DNA of 64,000 nucleotides from Pseudomonadota bacterium (GTDB taxonomy: Bacteria; Pseudomonadota; Gammaproteobacteria; Burkholderiales; Thiobacillaceae). The DNA lies in contig JAJZPG010000002.1 in assembly GCA_021811235.1 (NCBI GenBank), positions 1 through 64,000 on the forward strand, read 5' to 3'. Shown one piece after another: positions 18,387 through 27,275 of the stretch. Each line of letters opens with the position of its first letter. The stretch's first letter is position 1. The translations under genes and the position numbers were made by a program. The notes under the pieces were generated by a model that searched no databases, was not told the DNA's origin, and saw only the letters and a list, made by a program, of their open reading frames with translations.

Positions 18387-19162
18387 GGCGCCACGATCTC
18401 CTGGGTGCTGTGATAGCGCAACTCGTCGCCCTGCAGCAACCGCACCTCGGCCAGCCAGCGTCCGCCAGCCGGCATGGCGAGCGTGCCGATGTATACCCCG
18501 GCTTCGACCGGGTCGAGAGACAGCGTGCTTACAGGCTTGGGCGCTCCGGGGCGCAGCAGATGGACCTCTGCCCGAGCATTCGCCACCGGCAGCCCGGTGT
18601 GGTCCTTGACGCGAACCTCGATCGGACGCGTCCTGCCGGTGGCCTCGAATCCGCTCACCTCAACCTGCCAGCCCAGCTGGGACTCGCGGTGCAACTGGCT
18701 GAGTTCGGACGACACCGCCTTGGCCGCACTCTGATCGTGCGCGACGACACCGGAAAAACCGCTATAGACGGCGCGACCATCGCTGCTGCCCAGCCACCAG
18801 CGCGCCACCGGCTCGGGCAGGCCCTGGGTCGCGATATACAGCAGGGTGGCATTGAGGAACACCAAGCCTATGAAAAAGGCCGTCAGAAGCTTGGGGGCCC
18901 AGTGCATGCGCCCGCCGCTGCGCCGCCGGAACTGGGTCAAGGCGAACAGCACCAGAGCGGCGGCGAGGAATACCGAGATGTGGATGGCCGCCACGTCGAG
19001 CCCGGGCCAGCGTCCCACGATCAGCGCAAAATAGGCCAGCAGCGGAATGAGGCCCGCCAGCAGCGCGCGCAACGCCAGCGGCAGGCCACGAACGAATCCG
19101 CCGGCGGCGTAGAGGACGAACACCGCGGCCAATCCGCCGAACAGCGTGGTCAGCGTATTCAT
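18383..19162 (-). CDS. ccoH: FixH/CcoH-like cbb3 assembly protein with an extra membrane domain
   Basis: 259 residues, longer than the usual 150-170 for FixH. Three hydrophobic segments (about 5-22, 29-49, 58-77) precede the FixH-type part, which has a membrane helix at 91-112 and an outside beta domain with VKDHTGLPVANARAEVHLLRPG and PAGGRWLAEVRL. FixH helps assemble cbb3 oxidase. It overlaps ccoG and ccoS by 4 bases each. The N-terminal extension is unusual; the assignment of the C-terminal domain is firm. Confidence 0.82.
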   Translation of the reverse strand: MNTLTTLFGGLAAVFVLYAAGGFVRGLPLALRALLAGLIPLLAYFALIVGRWPGLDVAAIHISVFLAAALVLFALTQFRRRSGGRMHWAPKLLTAFFIGLVFLNATLLYIATQGLPEPVARWWLGSSDGRAVYSGFSGVVAHDQSAAKAVSSELSQLHRESQLGWQVEVSGFEATGRTRPIEVRVKDHTGLPVANARAEVHLLRPGAPKPVSTLSLDPVEAGVYIGTLAMPAGGRWLAEVRLLQGDELRYHSTQEIVAP

Positions 19163-20595
19163 TGACGCCGCCCCGGGCTGTCGAAGCGGACGGTTTCGGA
19201 GCGCGCTTCGGCAGGCTTGCCCTGCGGGGTGATGACCAGTTCGAACTGATGCGTCTGCGCGGCCAGCGTGGGGGATAGCCGCACGCTGGCCTGCACCAGC
19301 CCGCTATGCCCAGGCTTGACGGCGATTTCGCTGAAATTGCCGAGATCGAGCGCGTCTGCCGGGATGCCGTGCGCGCTGATCACATAGACCTGGTCCTGCC
19401 CTGCCTTGTTGGTGATGCGGATCTGATAACGGTTGCGGATGTCGCCGTTCGACAGCACGACGTAGAGCGGCTGACGGATCTGGTTCACTGCACGGTCGAA
19501 GCTGCCGCGGGTGCCAATGCTGTAGACGAGATAGGCGCTCATCAGGATCAGCGCCACCCCGTAACCGATGGTCTTCAGGCGCTTCCACTGCACCTTGGGC
19601 GCGGTCGGCGTGGGCGAGGCCAGGTTCTTTTCCGAATCGTAGCGGATCAGACCACGCGGGAAATTGAACGAATCCATGATGGTATTGCAGGCGTCGATGC
19701 ACAGACCGCAGGAGATGCACTTGTATTGCAGCCCGTCGCGGATGTCGATGCCGACCGGGCAGACCTGCACGCACAGGCCGCAGTCGACGCAATCGCCCAG
19801 CCCCTTCTCGTGGCGTTCCGCCAGGGTGCGCTGGCCCGCGCGTGCGCTGGCGCGGCCGTGCGCCGCTTCGCCACGCCGGGCGTCGTAATGTACCGCCAAT
19901 GTCTCAGCCTCGTACATCACGCTCTGGAAGCGACCATACGGGCAAACGTAGGTGCAGATCTGCTCGCGCATCAGGCCGGCCGCGGCATAGGTGGACACAG
20001 TGAGGATGCCGATGGTGATATAGGCGGCAGCGGCGGCCTGCCCGGTGAAGAAATCCAGCACCAGCTGCGGCGCATAGGCGAAGTAGGCGGCGAAGGTCAC
20101 GCCGGTCCAGAACGACGCCAGCAGCCACAGGGCATGCGTACCGCCGACCTTGAGCACCTTCTCGCGGTCCCACGGCTGGCGGTAGAGGCGCACGCGCGCG
20201 GGGCGTTCGCCCTGGATCAGGTGTTCGATCCAGATGTAGAAATCGGTCCACAGCGTCTGGAAGCAGAAATAGCCGCAGAACGCGCGTCCGACGAGGCCGG
20301 TGACGAAGAACAGCAGGATGGCGGCGATGAACAGTAGCAGGGCCAGCCAGACGACGTCCTGCGGATACACCGTAAGCCCGAAGATGAGGAAGCGGCGGCC
20401 CGGCAGGTCGAACAGGACGGCTTGCGCCGGCGCGTCCAGCCGCGACCATGGCAGCCAAGGCAACAGGAAGAAGATTGCATAGGCCAGCACCAGCACCGAC
20501 GTCTTGAAACGACGGAACTTCCCCTTCACCGAGCGGGTGAAGATGGGAATGCGCTTCTGATAGAGGCCAAGCTGATCTTCTAATCCTGTTTGCAT
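19159..20595 (-). CDS. ccoG: cbb3 oxidase assembly ferredoxin-like protein CcoG (RdxA/FixG)
   Basis: 478 residues from the ATG at 20593-20595. Several membrane helices carry the NosR/NapH-type motif GRAFCGYFCFQTLWTD and ICTYVCPYGRFQ. Two [4Fe-4S] motifs follow, CVDCGLCVQVCP and CISCGLCIDACN, then a C-terminal immunoglobulin-like domain. CcoG reduces copper during cbb3 maturation. A TTG start at 20625 is rejected because it falls in the terminator stem behind ccoP. Confidence 0.95.
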   Translation of the reverse strand: MQTGLEDQLGLYQKRIPIFTRSVKGKFRRFKTSVLVLAYAIFFLLPWLPWSRLDAPAQAVLFDLPGRRFLIFGLTVYPQDVVWLALLLFIAAILLFFVTGLVGRAFCGYFCFQTLWTDFYIWIEHLIQGERPARVRLYRQPWDREKVLKVGGTHALWLLASFWTGVTFAAYFAYAPQLVLDFFTGQAAAAAYITIGILTVSTYAAAGLMREQICTYVCPYGRFQSVMYEAETLAVHYDARRGEAAHGRASARAGQRTLAERHEKGLGDCVDCGLCVQVCPVGIDIRDGLQYKCISCGLCIDACNTIMDSFNFPRGLIRYDSEKNLASPTPTAPKVQWKRLKTIGYGVALILMSAYLVYSIGTRGSFDRAVNQIRQPLYVVLSNGDIRNRYQIRITNKAGQDQVYVISAHGIPADALDLGNFSEIAVKPGHSGLVQASVRLSPTLAAQTHQFELVITPQGKPAEARSETVRFDSPGRRQ

Positions 20596-20620
20596 CGTAA
20601 TGTCTTGTGGATATGCCGGA

Positions 20621-20648
20621 AACAAAAGCCCCCGCGAACGGGGGCTTT
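20621..20648 (-). terminator. Intrinsic terminator between ccoP and ccoG
   Basis: On the minus strand a perfect 10-bp stem (AAAGCCCCCG/CGGGGGCTTT) closes a TTCG tetraloop and runs into a TTTT stretch. It lies after the structural genes ccoNOQP and before the assembly genes ccoGHS, so it probably lowers expression of the assembly genes by partial termination. Confidence 0.8.
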
Positions 20649-20671
20649 GCTCAATTCCTCAGTCGACGGCC

Positions 20672-21592
20672 TTACTGCCCGCCGCCCAGTTCATGGACGT
20701 AGACCGTCAAAACCTTGATTTGTTCAGGTGACAGACGTCCGGCCCACGCCGGCATCACGCCCTTGTTGAGGCCGTTCGAGATGACGCCACGGATCGCTGC
20801 GATCTTGCCTTCATCGCCATCCGCGGCCGGCACGTTCGCCCACAGCCAGATGTTGTCGGTGAGATTGGGGGCGCCGATGTCCTTGCGACCCTTGGCATCG
20901 CTGCTGTGGCAGTAGAAGCATGCGGCCGTTTCGCTGTTGAAGAGTGCGCCGCCGGCCGCGGCCTTGGCAGCGTCGTGGCCGATGCCGGACAGGCTGGCGA
21001 CATAGTTGGCCAGCTGGTCGATCTGCTGACCGGACAACACTTCGCCGAAAGTCGGCATGTAGCCGCGGCGGCCGCCCATCAGGGTTTCGTGGATGGTGTC
21101 GAACGAACCGCCGTAGAGCCAGTCGTCGTCAGTCAGGTTGGGGAAGAAGCCGACCACGCCCTGGCCGCCCGCCTGGTGGCAGGGCGCGCAGTTGTCCGCG
21201 AACAGCGCCTTGCCGGACGACAGGATGAAGCCGTTCATCTCGGGGTCCTTGGCGATCTGCTCGTAGGACATCGACGCGACCTTGTCGAAATAGGGCTTTT
21301 GCGCAGCCGCGGCCTGGTTCAGGTCTTCCAGCAGCAGGGCACGGGTGTTCCAGCTGTGCGTCTTGGTCTCGCCTTCGCTGTTGACGTAGGTGATGTCCGA
21401 CACGCCGCCGATCCAGTCCTTGCCGATCGGCCATGACGGGTAGATGGTCCAGTACACGATGGCGAAGATCACCGTGGCATAGAAGGTGTAGACCCACCAT
21501 ACCGGCAGCGGATTGTTGTATTCCTGCAGGTCGCCGTCCCAGGCGTGGCCGGTGGTTTGCACAGTTTGGGATTGTAGTTTTTGCTCGCTCAT
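20672..21592 (-). CDS. ccoP: cbb3 oxidase subunit III, dihaem cytochrome c
   Basis: 306 residues. One N-terminal membrane helix (about 32-50) with the family sequence NNPLPVWWVYTFY anchors two periplasmic cytochrome c domains, with haem motifs CAPCH (135-139) and CFYCH (225-229) and axial Met in YMPTFG and VMPAWAG. It passes electrons toward CcoO. Its start overlaps ccoQ by 4 bases. Confidence 0.97.
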   Translation of the reverse strand: MSEQKLQSQTVQTTGHAWDGDLQEYNNPLPVWWVYTFYATVIFAIVYWTIYPSWPIGKDWIGGVSDITYVNSEGETKTHSWNTRALLLEDLNQAAAAQKPYFDKVASMSYEQIAKDPEMNGFILSSGKALFADNCAPCHQAGGQGVVGFFPNLTDDDWLYGGSFDTIHETLMGGRRGYMPTFGEVLSGQQIDQLANYVASLSGIGHDAAKAAAGGALFNSETAACFYCHSSDAKGRKDIGAPNLTDNIWLWANVPAADGDEGKIAAIRGVISNGLNKGVMPAWAGRLSPEQIKVLTVYVHELGGGQ

Positions 21593-21774
21593 TGCTTGTC
21601 CTTCGTGCCTTCCTGATCGTCCAGGAACGGGATGTCGCGGTAGGACTCGAGTTTCTGTCCGCGCTTCTTGCTCCCGTACACGTAGATCACGATGCCGATA
21701 AAGGTGACGAAAAAAATGATCAAGGCCAGGGGCTTGGTGTTCTCAGGTTTGGAAAACCACATCAGCCATTCCAT
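21589..21774 (-). CDS. ccoQ: cbb3 oxidase subunit IV (CcoQ)
   Basis: 61 residues with one membrane helix (ALIIFFVTFIGIVIYVYG) followed by a basic stretch KKRGQKLESYRDIPF, the family pattern. It stabilises the CcoP-CcoNO interaction. It lies between ccoO and ccoP and overlaps ccoP by 4 bases. Confidence 0.93.
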   Translation of the reverse strand: MEWLMWFSKPENTKPLALIIFFVTFIGIVIYVYGSKKRGQKLESYRDIPFLDDQEGTKDKQ

Positions 21775-21802
21775 GCCAGCCCCTTAGCCGTATCCGTATC
21801 GT

Positions 21803-22549
21803 TCAGCGGTTGTCGACGAACGCGTCGTCGGCGTGCTTGCTGAAGTCGACCATGGTGCCCAGCACCTGCAGGTAGGCGACCAGCGCGTCCATTTCGGAAA
21901 TGCCGGAACGGTCGCCATCGTAGTTGCCGAAGTTGGCCTGCTCGACCAGGTTCTTCTGCGCATCGGGGATGTGCAGCTGCTTGGCGACGGTCTCGCCGAA
22001 CTTGGCGACGTTGGCGTCATAGTCGGCCTGGGTCAGCGAATACGGCACGCCCACCTTGCGCAACGCCTTCATGCGGCCGGCGACGTCGGAAATGTCGAGC
22101 TTGGTCGACAGCAGCCAGGGGTAATTCGGCATCACCGATTCCGGCACCATCGAGCGCGGCGCGACCAGGTGCTGCACATGCCATTCGTTCGAATACTTGG
22201 CGCCGACGCGGGCGAGATCGGGGCCGGTACGCTTGGAGCCCCACTGGAAGGGGTGGTCGTACTGCGATTCGGCCGCCAGCGAGTAATGGCCGTAGCGCAG
22301 CTTCTCGTCGCGGAACGGACGGATCATCTGCGAATGACAGGTGTAGCACCCTTCGCGGACGTAGATGTCGCGGCCACGCTGTTCCAGTGGCGTATAGGGA
22401 CGCACGCCCTCGACCTTCTCGATGGTCTTGTCGATGAAGAACAGCGGCGCGATTTCCACCAGGCCGCCGACGCTGATCGCCAGCATGGTCAACACGGCCA
22501 TCAGGCCGATGTTGGTTTCAATCCATTCGTGTTTGAAGTTGAAGTTCAT
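21803..22549 (-). CDS. ccoO: cbb3 oxidase subunit II, monohaem cytochrome c
   Basis: 248 residues. An N-terminal membrane anchor (about 14-36) precedes a periplasmic cytochrome c with haem motif CYTCH (68-72, in [17 protein letters not shown]) and an axial Met in [11 protein letters not shown]. It transfers electrons to the CcoN active site. It is located 17 bases after ccoN. Confidence 0.97.
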   Translation of the reverse strand: MNFNFKHEWIETNIGLMAVLTMLAISVGGLVEIAPLFFIDKTIEKVEGVRPYTPLEQRGRDIYVREGCYTCHSQMIRPFRDEKLRYGHYSLAAESQYDHPFQWGSKRTGPDLARVGAKYSNEWHVQHLVAPRSMVPESVMPNYPWLLSTKLDISDVAGRMKALRKVGVPYSLTQADYDANVAKFGETVAKQLHIPDAQKNLVEQANFGNYDGDRSGISEMDALVAYLQVLGTMVDFSKHADDAFVDNR

Positions 22550-22566
22550 GTCTTATTTTTCCTGAA

Positions 22567-24021
22567 TCATGCGTGAGCCATCTTAGCGGCCAGTTTGGCT
22601 TCCAGCGCAGCGCTCTCGCGCTTGCCCTGACGGATGGTCATGAACATGTTGAAGGCCATCAGCGAAGCGCCGCTGAGGAAGAACATGCCGCCGATCGCAC
22701 GCATGGCGTAGAAGGGCATCATGGCCGCGACCGATTCGGCGAACGAATACTGCAGGTTGCCGAACTCGTCGAACGCACGCCACATCAGGCCCTGGGTGAT
22801 ACCGGAAATCCACATCGCGACGATGTACAGCACGATGCCGATGGTGGCGAGCCAGAAGTGCCACTCAACCAGCTTCTGGCTGTAGATCTTGGTATCCCAC
22901 AGCTTGGGCATCATGTGGTACAGCGAGCCGAAGGAGATCATCGCCACCCAGCCCAGCGCGCCGGAGTGCACGTGGCCCACGGTCCAGTCGGTGTAGTGCG
23001 ACAGTGCGTTGACTTCCTTCAGCGACATCATCGGGCCCTCGAAGGTCGACATGCCGTAGAACGACAGCGCGACGATCATGAAGCGCATCACCGGGTCGGT
23101 GCGCAGCTTGTCCCAGGCGCCGGACAGGGTCATGATGCCGTTGATCATGCCGCCCCAAGAGGGCATCAGCAGCAGGATCGAGAACGCGGCGGCCAGCGAG
23201 GAGGTCCAGTCGGGCAGCGCGGTCCAGTGCAGGTGGTGACCACCGACCCACATGTACATGAAGGAGAGCGCCCAGAAGTGGACGATCGACAGGCGATAGG
23301 AGTAGATCGGGCGGCCGGCCTGCTTGGGCACGAAGTAGTACATCATGCCGAGGAAGGCGGCGGTGAGGAAGAAGCCCACCGCGTTGTGGCCGTACCACCA
23401 CTGGGTCATCGCGTCCTGGGTGCCGGAGAACAGGCTGTACGACTTCATCGAGAACAGATCGACCGGCATCGACAGGTTGTTGAAGGTGTGCAGCAGCGCA
23501 GTCGCCAGAATGAAGGACAGGTAGAACCAGTTGGCGACGTAGATGTGCGGCTGCTTGCGACGCATGATGGTGCCGACGAACAGGATCAGGTAGGTCACCC
23601 AGACGACTTCGATCAGGATGTCGATCGGCCACTCCATCTCGGCGTATTCGCGGCCCTGCGAGTAGCCCGACACGTAGGACAAGGCGGCCAGCACGATGAC
23701 GGTCTGCCAGCCCCAGAAGGTGAAGCTCGCCATGCCGTCGGAAATCAGGCGGGTCTGGCAGGTGCGCTGGACGACGTAGTAGGAGGTGGCGAATAGCGCC
23801 GAGCCGCCGAAGCCGAAGATCACCGCGCTGGTATGAACCGGGCGGAAGCGGCCGAAGGAGAAATAGGGGCTGTCAAAGTTGAGGAACGGCCACGCCAGTT
23901 CGGAGGCGATGTAGACGCCGACGAACATGCCGACCACTGCCCACACCAAGGCCATGACGGAAAATTTCTTAACGATATCAAAGTTGTACTGCTCTGCACC
24001 GGAATATGTAGTGACCGCCAT
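22567..24021 (-). CDS. ccoN: cbb3 oxidase catalytic subunit I
   Basis: 484 residues. This haem-copper oxidase core has haem and copper ligands in [25 protein letters not shown] and the [14 protein letters not shown] loop, plus [14 protein letters not shown]. It is a high-affinity terminal oxidase for low oxygen. The ATG at 24019-24021 was chosen: AGGAG lies 7 bases upstream and the N-terminus [14 protein letters not shown] is well formed. It is the first gene of ccoNOQPGHS. Confidence 0.97.
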   Translation of the reverse strand: MAVTTYSGAEQYNFDIVKKFSVMALVWAVVGMFVGVYIASELAWPFLNFDSPYFSFGRFRPVHTSAVIFGFGGSALFATSYYVVQRTCQTRLISDGMASFTFWGWQTVIVLAALSYVSGYSQGREYAEMEWPIDILIEVVWVTYLILFVGTIMRRKQPHIYVANWFYLSFILATALLHTFNNLSMPVDLFSMKSYSLFSGTQDAMTQWWYGHNAVGFFLTAAFLGMMYYFVPKQAGRPIYSYRLSIVHFWALSFMYMWVGGHHLHWTALPDWTSSLAAAFSILLLMPSWGGMINGIMTLSGAWDKLRTDPVMRFMIVALSFYGMSTFEGPMMSLKEVNALSHYTDWTVGHVHSGALGWVAMISFGSLYHMMPKLWDTKIYSQKLVEWHFWLATIGIVLYIVAMWISGITQGLMWRAFDEFGNLQYSFAESVAAMMPFYAMRAIGGMFFLSGASLMAFNMFMTIRQGKRESAALEAKLAAKMAHA

Positions 24022-24070
24022 CAGACCGCTCCTGTTGTACCCGAAATAGCGCTTGTTGCCGCGCCTTAAC

Positions 24071-24128
24071 AGCATATGCTTATATTAAAAACTGCGGGAT
24101 TATATGACAGACGCCCCGCCCCTCGCAA
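24071..24128 (-). promoter_or_regulatory. Candidate promoter of the cbb3 operon
   Basis: On the minus strand a TATAAT -10 box (24099-24104) is preceded at 18 bases by a weak -35 TTGCGA (24123-24128). A 10-base palindrome AGCATATGCT (24071-24080) lies downstream, in the leader. No convincing FNR/ANR box (TTGAT-N4-ATCAA) was seen, although many cbb3 operons have one. The palindrome's function is unknown. Confidence 0.45.
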
Positions 24129-24141
24129 GACAAGCCCCTGC

Positions 24142-24735
24142 TCAGGGTGCCGACAACAAGGTCTTCAGGTCCTGGGCGATCGCTTCAGGACTGCTGCCGT
24201 AAGGCATCAGAAGACGCAAATTTCCCTTCTGATCATAGACATAGGTCCCCGCGCTGTGGTCGATCAGATAATCGTCCGCCGCCTTGACCGACGTTTTTTG
24301 ATAGACCACTTTGTATTCTTTCGCCAACAGACGAAGCGTCGCCGGGTCGGAATACATGCCGAGGAAACTCGGGTTGAACGCCGGAACAAAGGCCTTCAGC
24401 AGATCCGGGGTATCGCGCTCGGGGTCGACCGTCACGAATATGACCTGCACCCGTTCCGCCTGGGGCCCCAACTGCTGCAATGCCGCGGCAAAATCTGACA
24501 GCGTGGTCGGGCATACGTCGGGACAATGGGTGTAGCCGAAAAAGACGGCGACCACCTTGCCCCTGAAGTCTGCCAGGGTGCGCACTTGGCCATGGTGGTC
24601 GGTCAGCCTGAAATCCCGCGCGAAGGCAGCGCCGGTGATGTCGGTCGCCCGAAATGCGGGCGGCGGCGGGGACGGCTGGCACCCCGCCAGCACGAACGCC
24701 GCCGCACTGCAGAGCGCAGCGATGCCGCGCTTCAT
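24142..24735 (-). CDS. SCO1/SenC-family copper chaperone lipoprotein
   Basis: 197 residues. A lipoprotein signal ends in FVLAGC (Cys 19). The thioredoxin-like domain has the copper ligands C71 and C75 in THCPDVCP and H160 in LIDHSAG, plus VTVDPERDT. SCO proteins deliver copper to the CuA centre or to cbb3 oxidase. It overlaps the upstream Rrf2 regulator gene by 4 bases (ATGA) and lies directly ahead of ccoN, so it may serve either oxidase. Confidence 0.93.
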   Translation of the reverse strand: MKRGIAALCSAAAFVLAGCQPSPPPPAFRATDITGAAFARDFRLTDHHGQVRTLADFRGKVVAVFFGYTHCPDVCPTTLSDFAAALQQLGPQAERVQVIFVTVDPERDTPDLLKAFVPAFNPSFLGMYSDPATLRLLAKEYKVVYQKTSVKAADDYLIDHSAGTYVYDQKGNLRLLMPYGSSPEAIAQDLKTLLSAP

Positions 24736-25196
24736 GCCTTGATCTGTTCGAACAGCTGACCCGGAATGTCTGCCAGCCGGTATTTGCCGGTTTCGACCGC
24801 GCGCGCCAGCTTGTCCAGCGTGGTGTCCTGCAGCAGGTCGATGATCTTCTTTTTCACCGGCACCCAGCGGAAATGCAGCGGACAGGCCGTCTCGTCGCTG
24901 CATTTCTTCAGCCCCAGCAGACAGCTCTGGGTGAATGCGGGCCCTTCGGTCAGCAGCAGGATCTGCATCAGGGTGATCTTGTCGCCGCCTTCGCGCAGGC
25001 AGAAGCCGCCCAGGCGGCCGCGGAAGGAAAACAGCAGGTTGCCTTTGGCCAGGCTTTGCAGGATCTTGGCGAGATAGGGCGCGGGCACGCCCAGTTTGGC
25101 AGCGATATCCTTGTTCAGGACCGGGGTCGCGTCAGGCTGGGTCGCCATGTAGATCAACGCCTGCACGGCATACTGGCTGGTACGGGAGAGAATCAT
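24732..25196 (-). CDS. Rrf2-family Fe-S transcriptional regulator
   Basis: 154 residues. An N-terminal winged helix (SRTSQYAVQALIYMA, then the recognition helix region VPAPYLAKILQSLAKG) is followed by three Cys at 92, 99 and 105, matching the cluster-binding positions of IscR and NsrR. Family members sense Fe-S status, nitric oxide or redox state. It is coupled by a 4-base overlap to the SCO gene and sits between the aa3 and cbb3 oxidase units, so it may control one or both. The ligand is not decided by sequence. Confidence 0.9.
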   Translation of the reverse strand: MILSRTSQYAVQALIYMATQPDATPVLNKDIAAKLGVPAPYLAKILQSLAKGNLLFSFRGRLGGFCLREGGDKITLMQILLLTEGPAFTQSCLLGLKKCSDETACPLHFRWVPVKKKIIDLLQDTTLDKLARAVETGKYRLADIPGQLFEQIKA

Positions 25197-25263
25197 CGCG
25201 TGCTGCCCTCACAATTACTCGCCCGGAATATAAAATAAAATTGTCTGAATATCCAGAGATAAA

Positions 25264-26142
25264 TCACCCTGCAGACCTGAACGTCAGCATCGGTTTCCAC
25301 CGGTCGCCGGCGTATTCCACGGTGAATTGGCTACCGGTATTCAGCCACAGTGTTTCCCGGTTGAACATCATGTCCGGGTGGTAGTCCGGCAGAGTCCGCG
25401 CCAAAGGATACGCCGACCAACGCTTCAGCTTGCGTTTGGAGGTGGCCTCGAGCAGGTATTCCCTGCCATTGTGCAACATGATCACCCAGGCATGGCCGGT
25501 TCGCCCATGCATGCCCAACGCCACACGCGCATCCAGTCCCATCTCGATCAGCCAGTCTGCCAACAGGATCGCGTGATCCTCGCAATCACCGCGCGCCCCT
25601 ACCCAGGCCTGCCGGCTCGTCAGCCAGACTTCTTCGCGGCCATTGTGCTGCTCATGGTCGAGCTGATAACGCAACCGGTCGGCCACCGCGAACAGGGGCA
25701 TCCAGGCCTGGCGGACCCGATATGGTGGACGTGCAAGCATGTAGGCATTGGGAACATGCAGGCGGCCATCTGCGCCGGGCGCCGCGACGAACACCCGCTC
25801 GCCGGTCAGCCGGGATGACATTGCTATCGAGCGGGTGGCCGGCTCGTAGGGTTGGAGATTCCTGCGTATGGCCGCCTCGGAAAGGCGCTCGTGCGACGCA
25901 TGCAACTCGATCTCGCCACGCAGGGGCGCATCGGACGGCTGGCCGTCGGGTGCCACCCGCTCGTGCGGCATGCGCAAAAAATCCGCCTCGACGACGGCAG
26001 GCGATTCGGCCGCTTCAGGCGGAGGGCCCAACCAGGCACTCAACAGATTCGGCACCCAGAGTGGCGCCAGGAGAAGAAACAGGACTGCCAGCTTGAACAG
26101 GACGGGCAAGCGCCACCCCGTCAAGGCCACGCGTTCAGCCAC
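25264..26142 (-). CDS. Membrane-anchored transglutaminase-like cysteine protease (BTLCP family)
   Basis: 292 residues, GTG start at 26140-26142. One membrane helix near the N-terminus (about 14-38) leaves the rest periplasmic. The catalytic triad can be read as C187 (ARGDCEDHAILLADWL), H217 (TGHAWVIM) and an acidic residue near 232 (LLEATS). Bacterial transglutaminase-like cysteine proteases are often linked to secreted adhesins and biofilm matrix. None is adjacent here. It overlaps the DUF350 gene by 8 bases. Confidence 0.82.
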   Translation of the reverse strand: MAERVALTGWRLPVLFKLAVLFLLLAPLWVPNLLSAWLGPPPEAAESPAVVEADFLRMPHERVAPDGQPSDAPLRGEIELHASHERLSEAAIRRNLQPYEPATRSIAMSSRLTGERVFVAAPGADGRLHVPNAYMLARPPYRVRQAWMPLFAVADRLRYQLDHEQHNGREEVWLTSRQAWVGARGDCEDHAILLADWLIEMGLDARVALGMHGRTGHAWVIMLHNGREYLLEATSKRKLKRWSAYPLARTLPDYHPDMMFNRETLWLNTGSQFTVEYAGDRWKPMLTFRSAG

Positions 26143-26365
26143 GCAGTCCCATCCCGACGATCAAGCCCACGAACACCAGGATCGCCGAGGCGAACACCGC
26201 CACCGCCATATTGTTGTTTTTGAGTTCCTCTTCGATGTCGAGCTTGCGCAGCAGAAGCTTGTCCACAATTTTCAGTGCCGCCACGGCGATCACCAGTGCC
26301 GACAGCGTATAGGCCAGGCCTACCGCAAAGTTGAACAAGGTCGAGTAAACAAAATCGGATTCCAT
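26135..26365 (-). CDS. DUF350-family small membrane protein
   Basis: 76 residues with two membrane helices: FNFAVGLAYTLSALVIAVAAL and MAVAVFASAILVFVGLIVGM. Between them lies the charged loop KIVDKLLLRKLDIEEELKNNN. This layout and the NNNMAVA sequence fit DUF350 (YjfL-like) proteins. Function is unknown in general. Its stop overlaps the downstream protease gene, suggesting a pair. Start ATG 26363-26365 was chosen because no hydrophobic or family sequence precedes it. Confidence 0.8.
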   Translation of the reverse strand: MESDFVYSTLFNFAVGLAYTLSALVIAVAALKIVDKLLLRKLDIEEELKNNNMAVAVFASAILVFVGLIVGMGLRG

Positions 26366-26376
26366 GCCTGCCTCGT

Positions 26377-27273
26377 CTAAACCGGAAACCTGAAATAGTG
26401 ATCCACCAGCATCACGGCAAACAACAGGCTCAGATACCAGATGGAGTAGCGGAAGGTTTCCTTCGCCAGCGCGTCGCTGTATACGCGCCACAACCGCCAA
26501 CCGTAATGGATGAAACGCGCGCCCAGCAGTACGGCGCCGGCCAGATAGATCCAGCCGCCCATGCCGGTGGCGACCGGCAGCATGGTCACGGCGAACAGCA
26601 GCAGCGTATAGAGCAGCACATGCAGGCGGGTGTAGGCCTCGCCATGCGTCACCGGCAGCATCGGCAGACCGGCCTTGGCGTACTCTTCGCGCCGGTAGAG
26701 CGCCAGCGCCCAGAAGTGCGGCGGAGTCCAGGCAAAGATGATGAGGAACAGCAACAGGGCGTCGTGGTGGATTGCGCCAGTGGCCGCGGCCCAGCCAAGC
26801 ACCGGCGGCATCGCCCCGGACGCCCCGCCGATCACGATGTTCTGCGGCGTGGCCGGCTTGAGCAGCGCCGTGTAGATCACCGCATAGCCGACGAAGGTGG
26901 CGAGCGTCAGCCACATGGTGAGCGGGTTGACGAACACATGCAGCAGCGTCAGTCCGATGCCGCCCACCACGCCGGAAAACACCAGGGTCTGCAGGCTGGT
27001 GAGTTCACCACGCGGCAGCGGGCGTGCACGGGTGCGCGCCATGACCGCGTCGATCTTTTGTTCGATCAGGCAATTGAATGCGGCCGCCGCGGCCGCCACC
27101 AGGGCAATGCCCGACGTGCCGGCCCACAGCGCGTTCCAGTCCGGCCAACCCGGCACCGCGAGGAACATGCCGATCACCGCGGTGAACACGATCAGGCTGA
27201 CCACCCTGAGCTTGCACAGCGCCAGGAATTGCTGGCATCGGCAAGCCGCTCCCTGAATCATCAAAGCGTCCAT
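26377..27273 (-). CDS. ctaB: Protohaem IX farnesyltransferase (haem O synthase)
   Basis: 298 residues. It is a polytopic UbiA-family prenyltransferase adding the farnesyl tail to haem B. Motifs are [21 protein letters not shown] (split core NxxxDxxMxRTxxRP) and [24 protein letters not shown]. The ATG at 27271-27273 is 6 bases after an AGGAG; another ATG at 27277-27279 is only 1 base from it. It follows ctaA, and together they make haem A for the aa3 oxidase. Confidence 0.95.
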   Translation of the reverse strand: MDALMIQGAACRCQQFLALCKLRVVSLIVFTAVIGMFLAVPGWPDWNALWAGTSGIALVAAAAAAFNCLIEQKIDAVMARTRARPLPRGELTSLQTLVFSGVVGGIGLTLLHVFVNPLTMWLTLATFVGYAVIYTALLKPATPQNIVIGGASGAMPPVLGWAAATGAIHHDALLLFLIIFAWTPPHFWALALYRREEYAKAGLPMLPVTHGEAYTRLHVLLYTLLLFAVTMLPVATGMGGWIYLAGAVLLGARFIHYGWRLWRVYSDALAKETFRYSIWYLSLLFAVMLVDHYFRFPV

Positions 27274-27275
27274 AT

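Noticed and set aside
20596-20625. TTG start at 20625 for ccoG
   Set aside because: It lies in the intrinsic terminator stem behind ccoP, and the ATG at 20593-20595 starts the conserved N-terminus.
24022-24141. An FNR/ANR box before ccoN
   Set aside because: No TTGAT-N4-ATCAA or close variant is present; only a 10-base AGCATATGCT palindrome of unknown meaning.
25197-25263. An autoregulatory dyad upstream of the Rrf2 gene (GGATATT ... ATATTCC)
   Set aside because: The two arms are out of register by one base and the region is simply AT-rich, so the dyad is not convincing without comparison to relatives.
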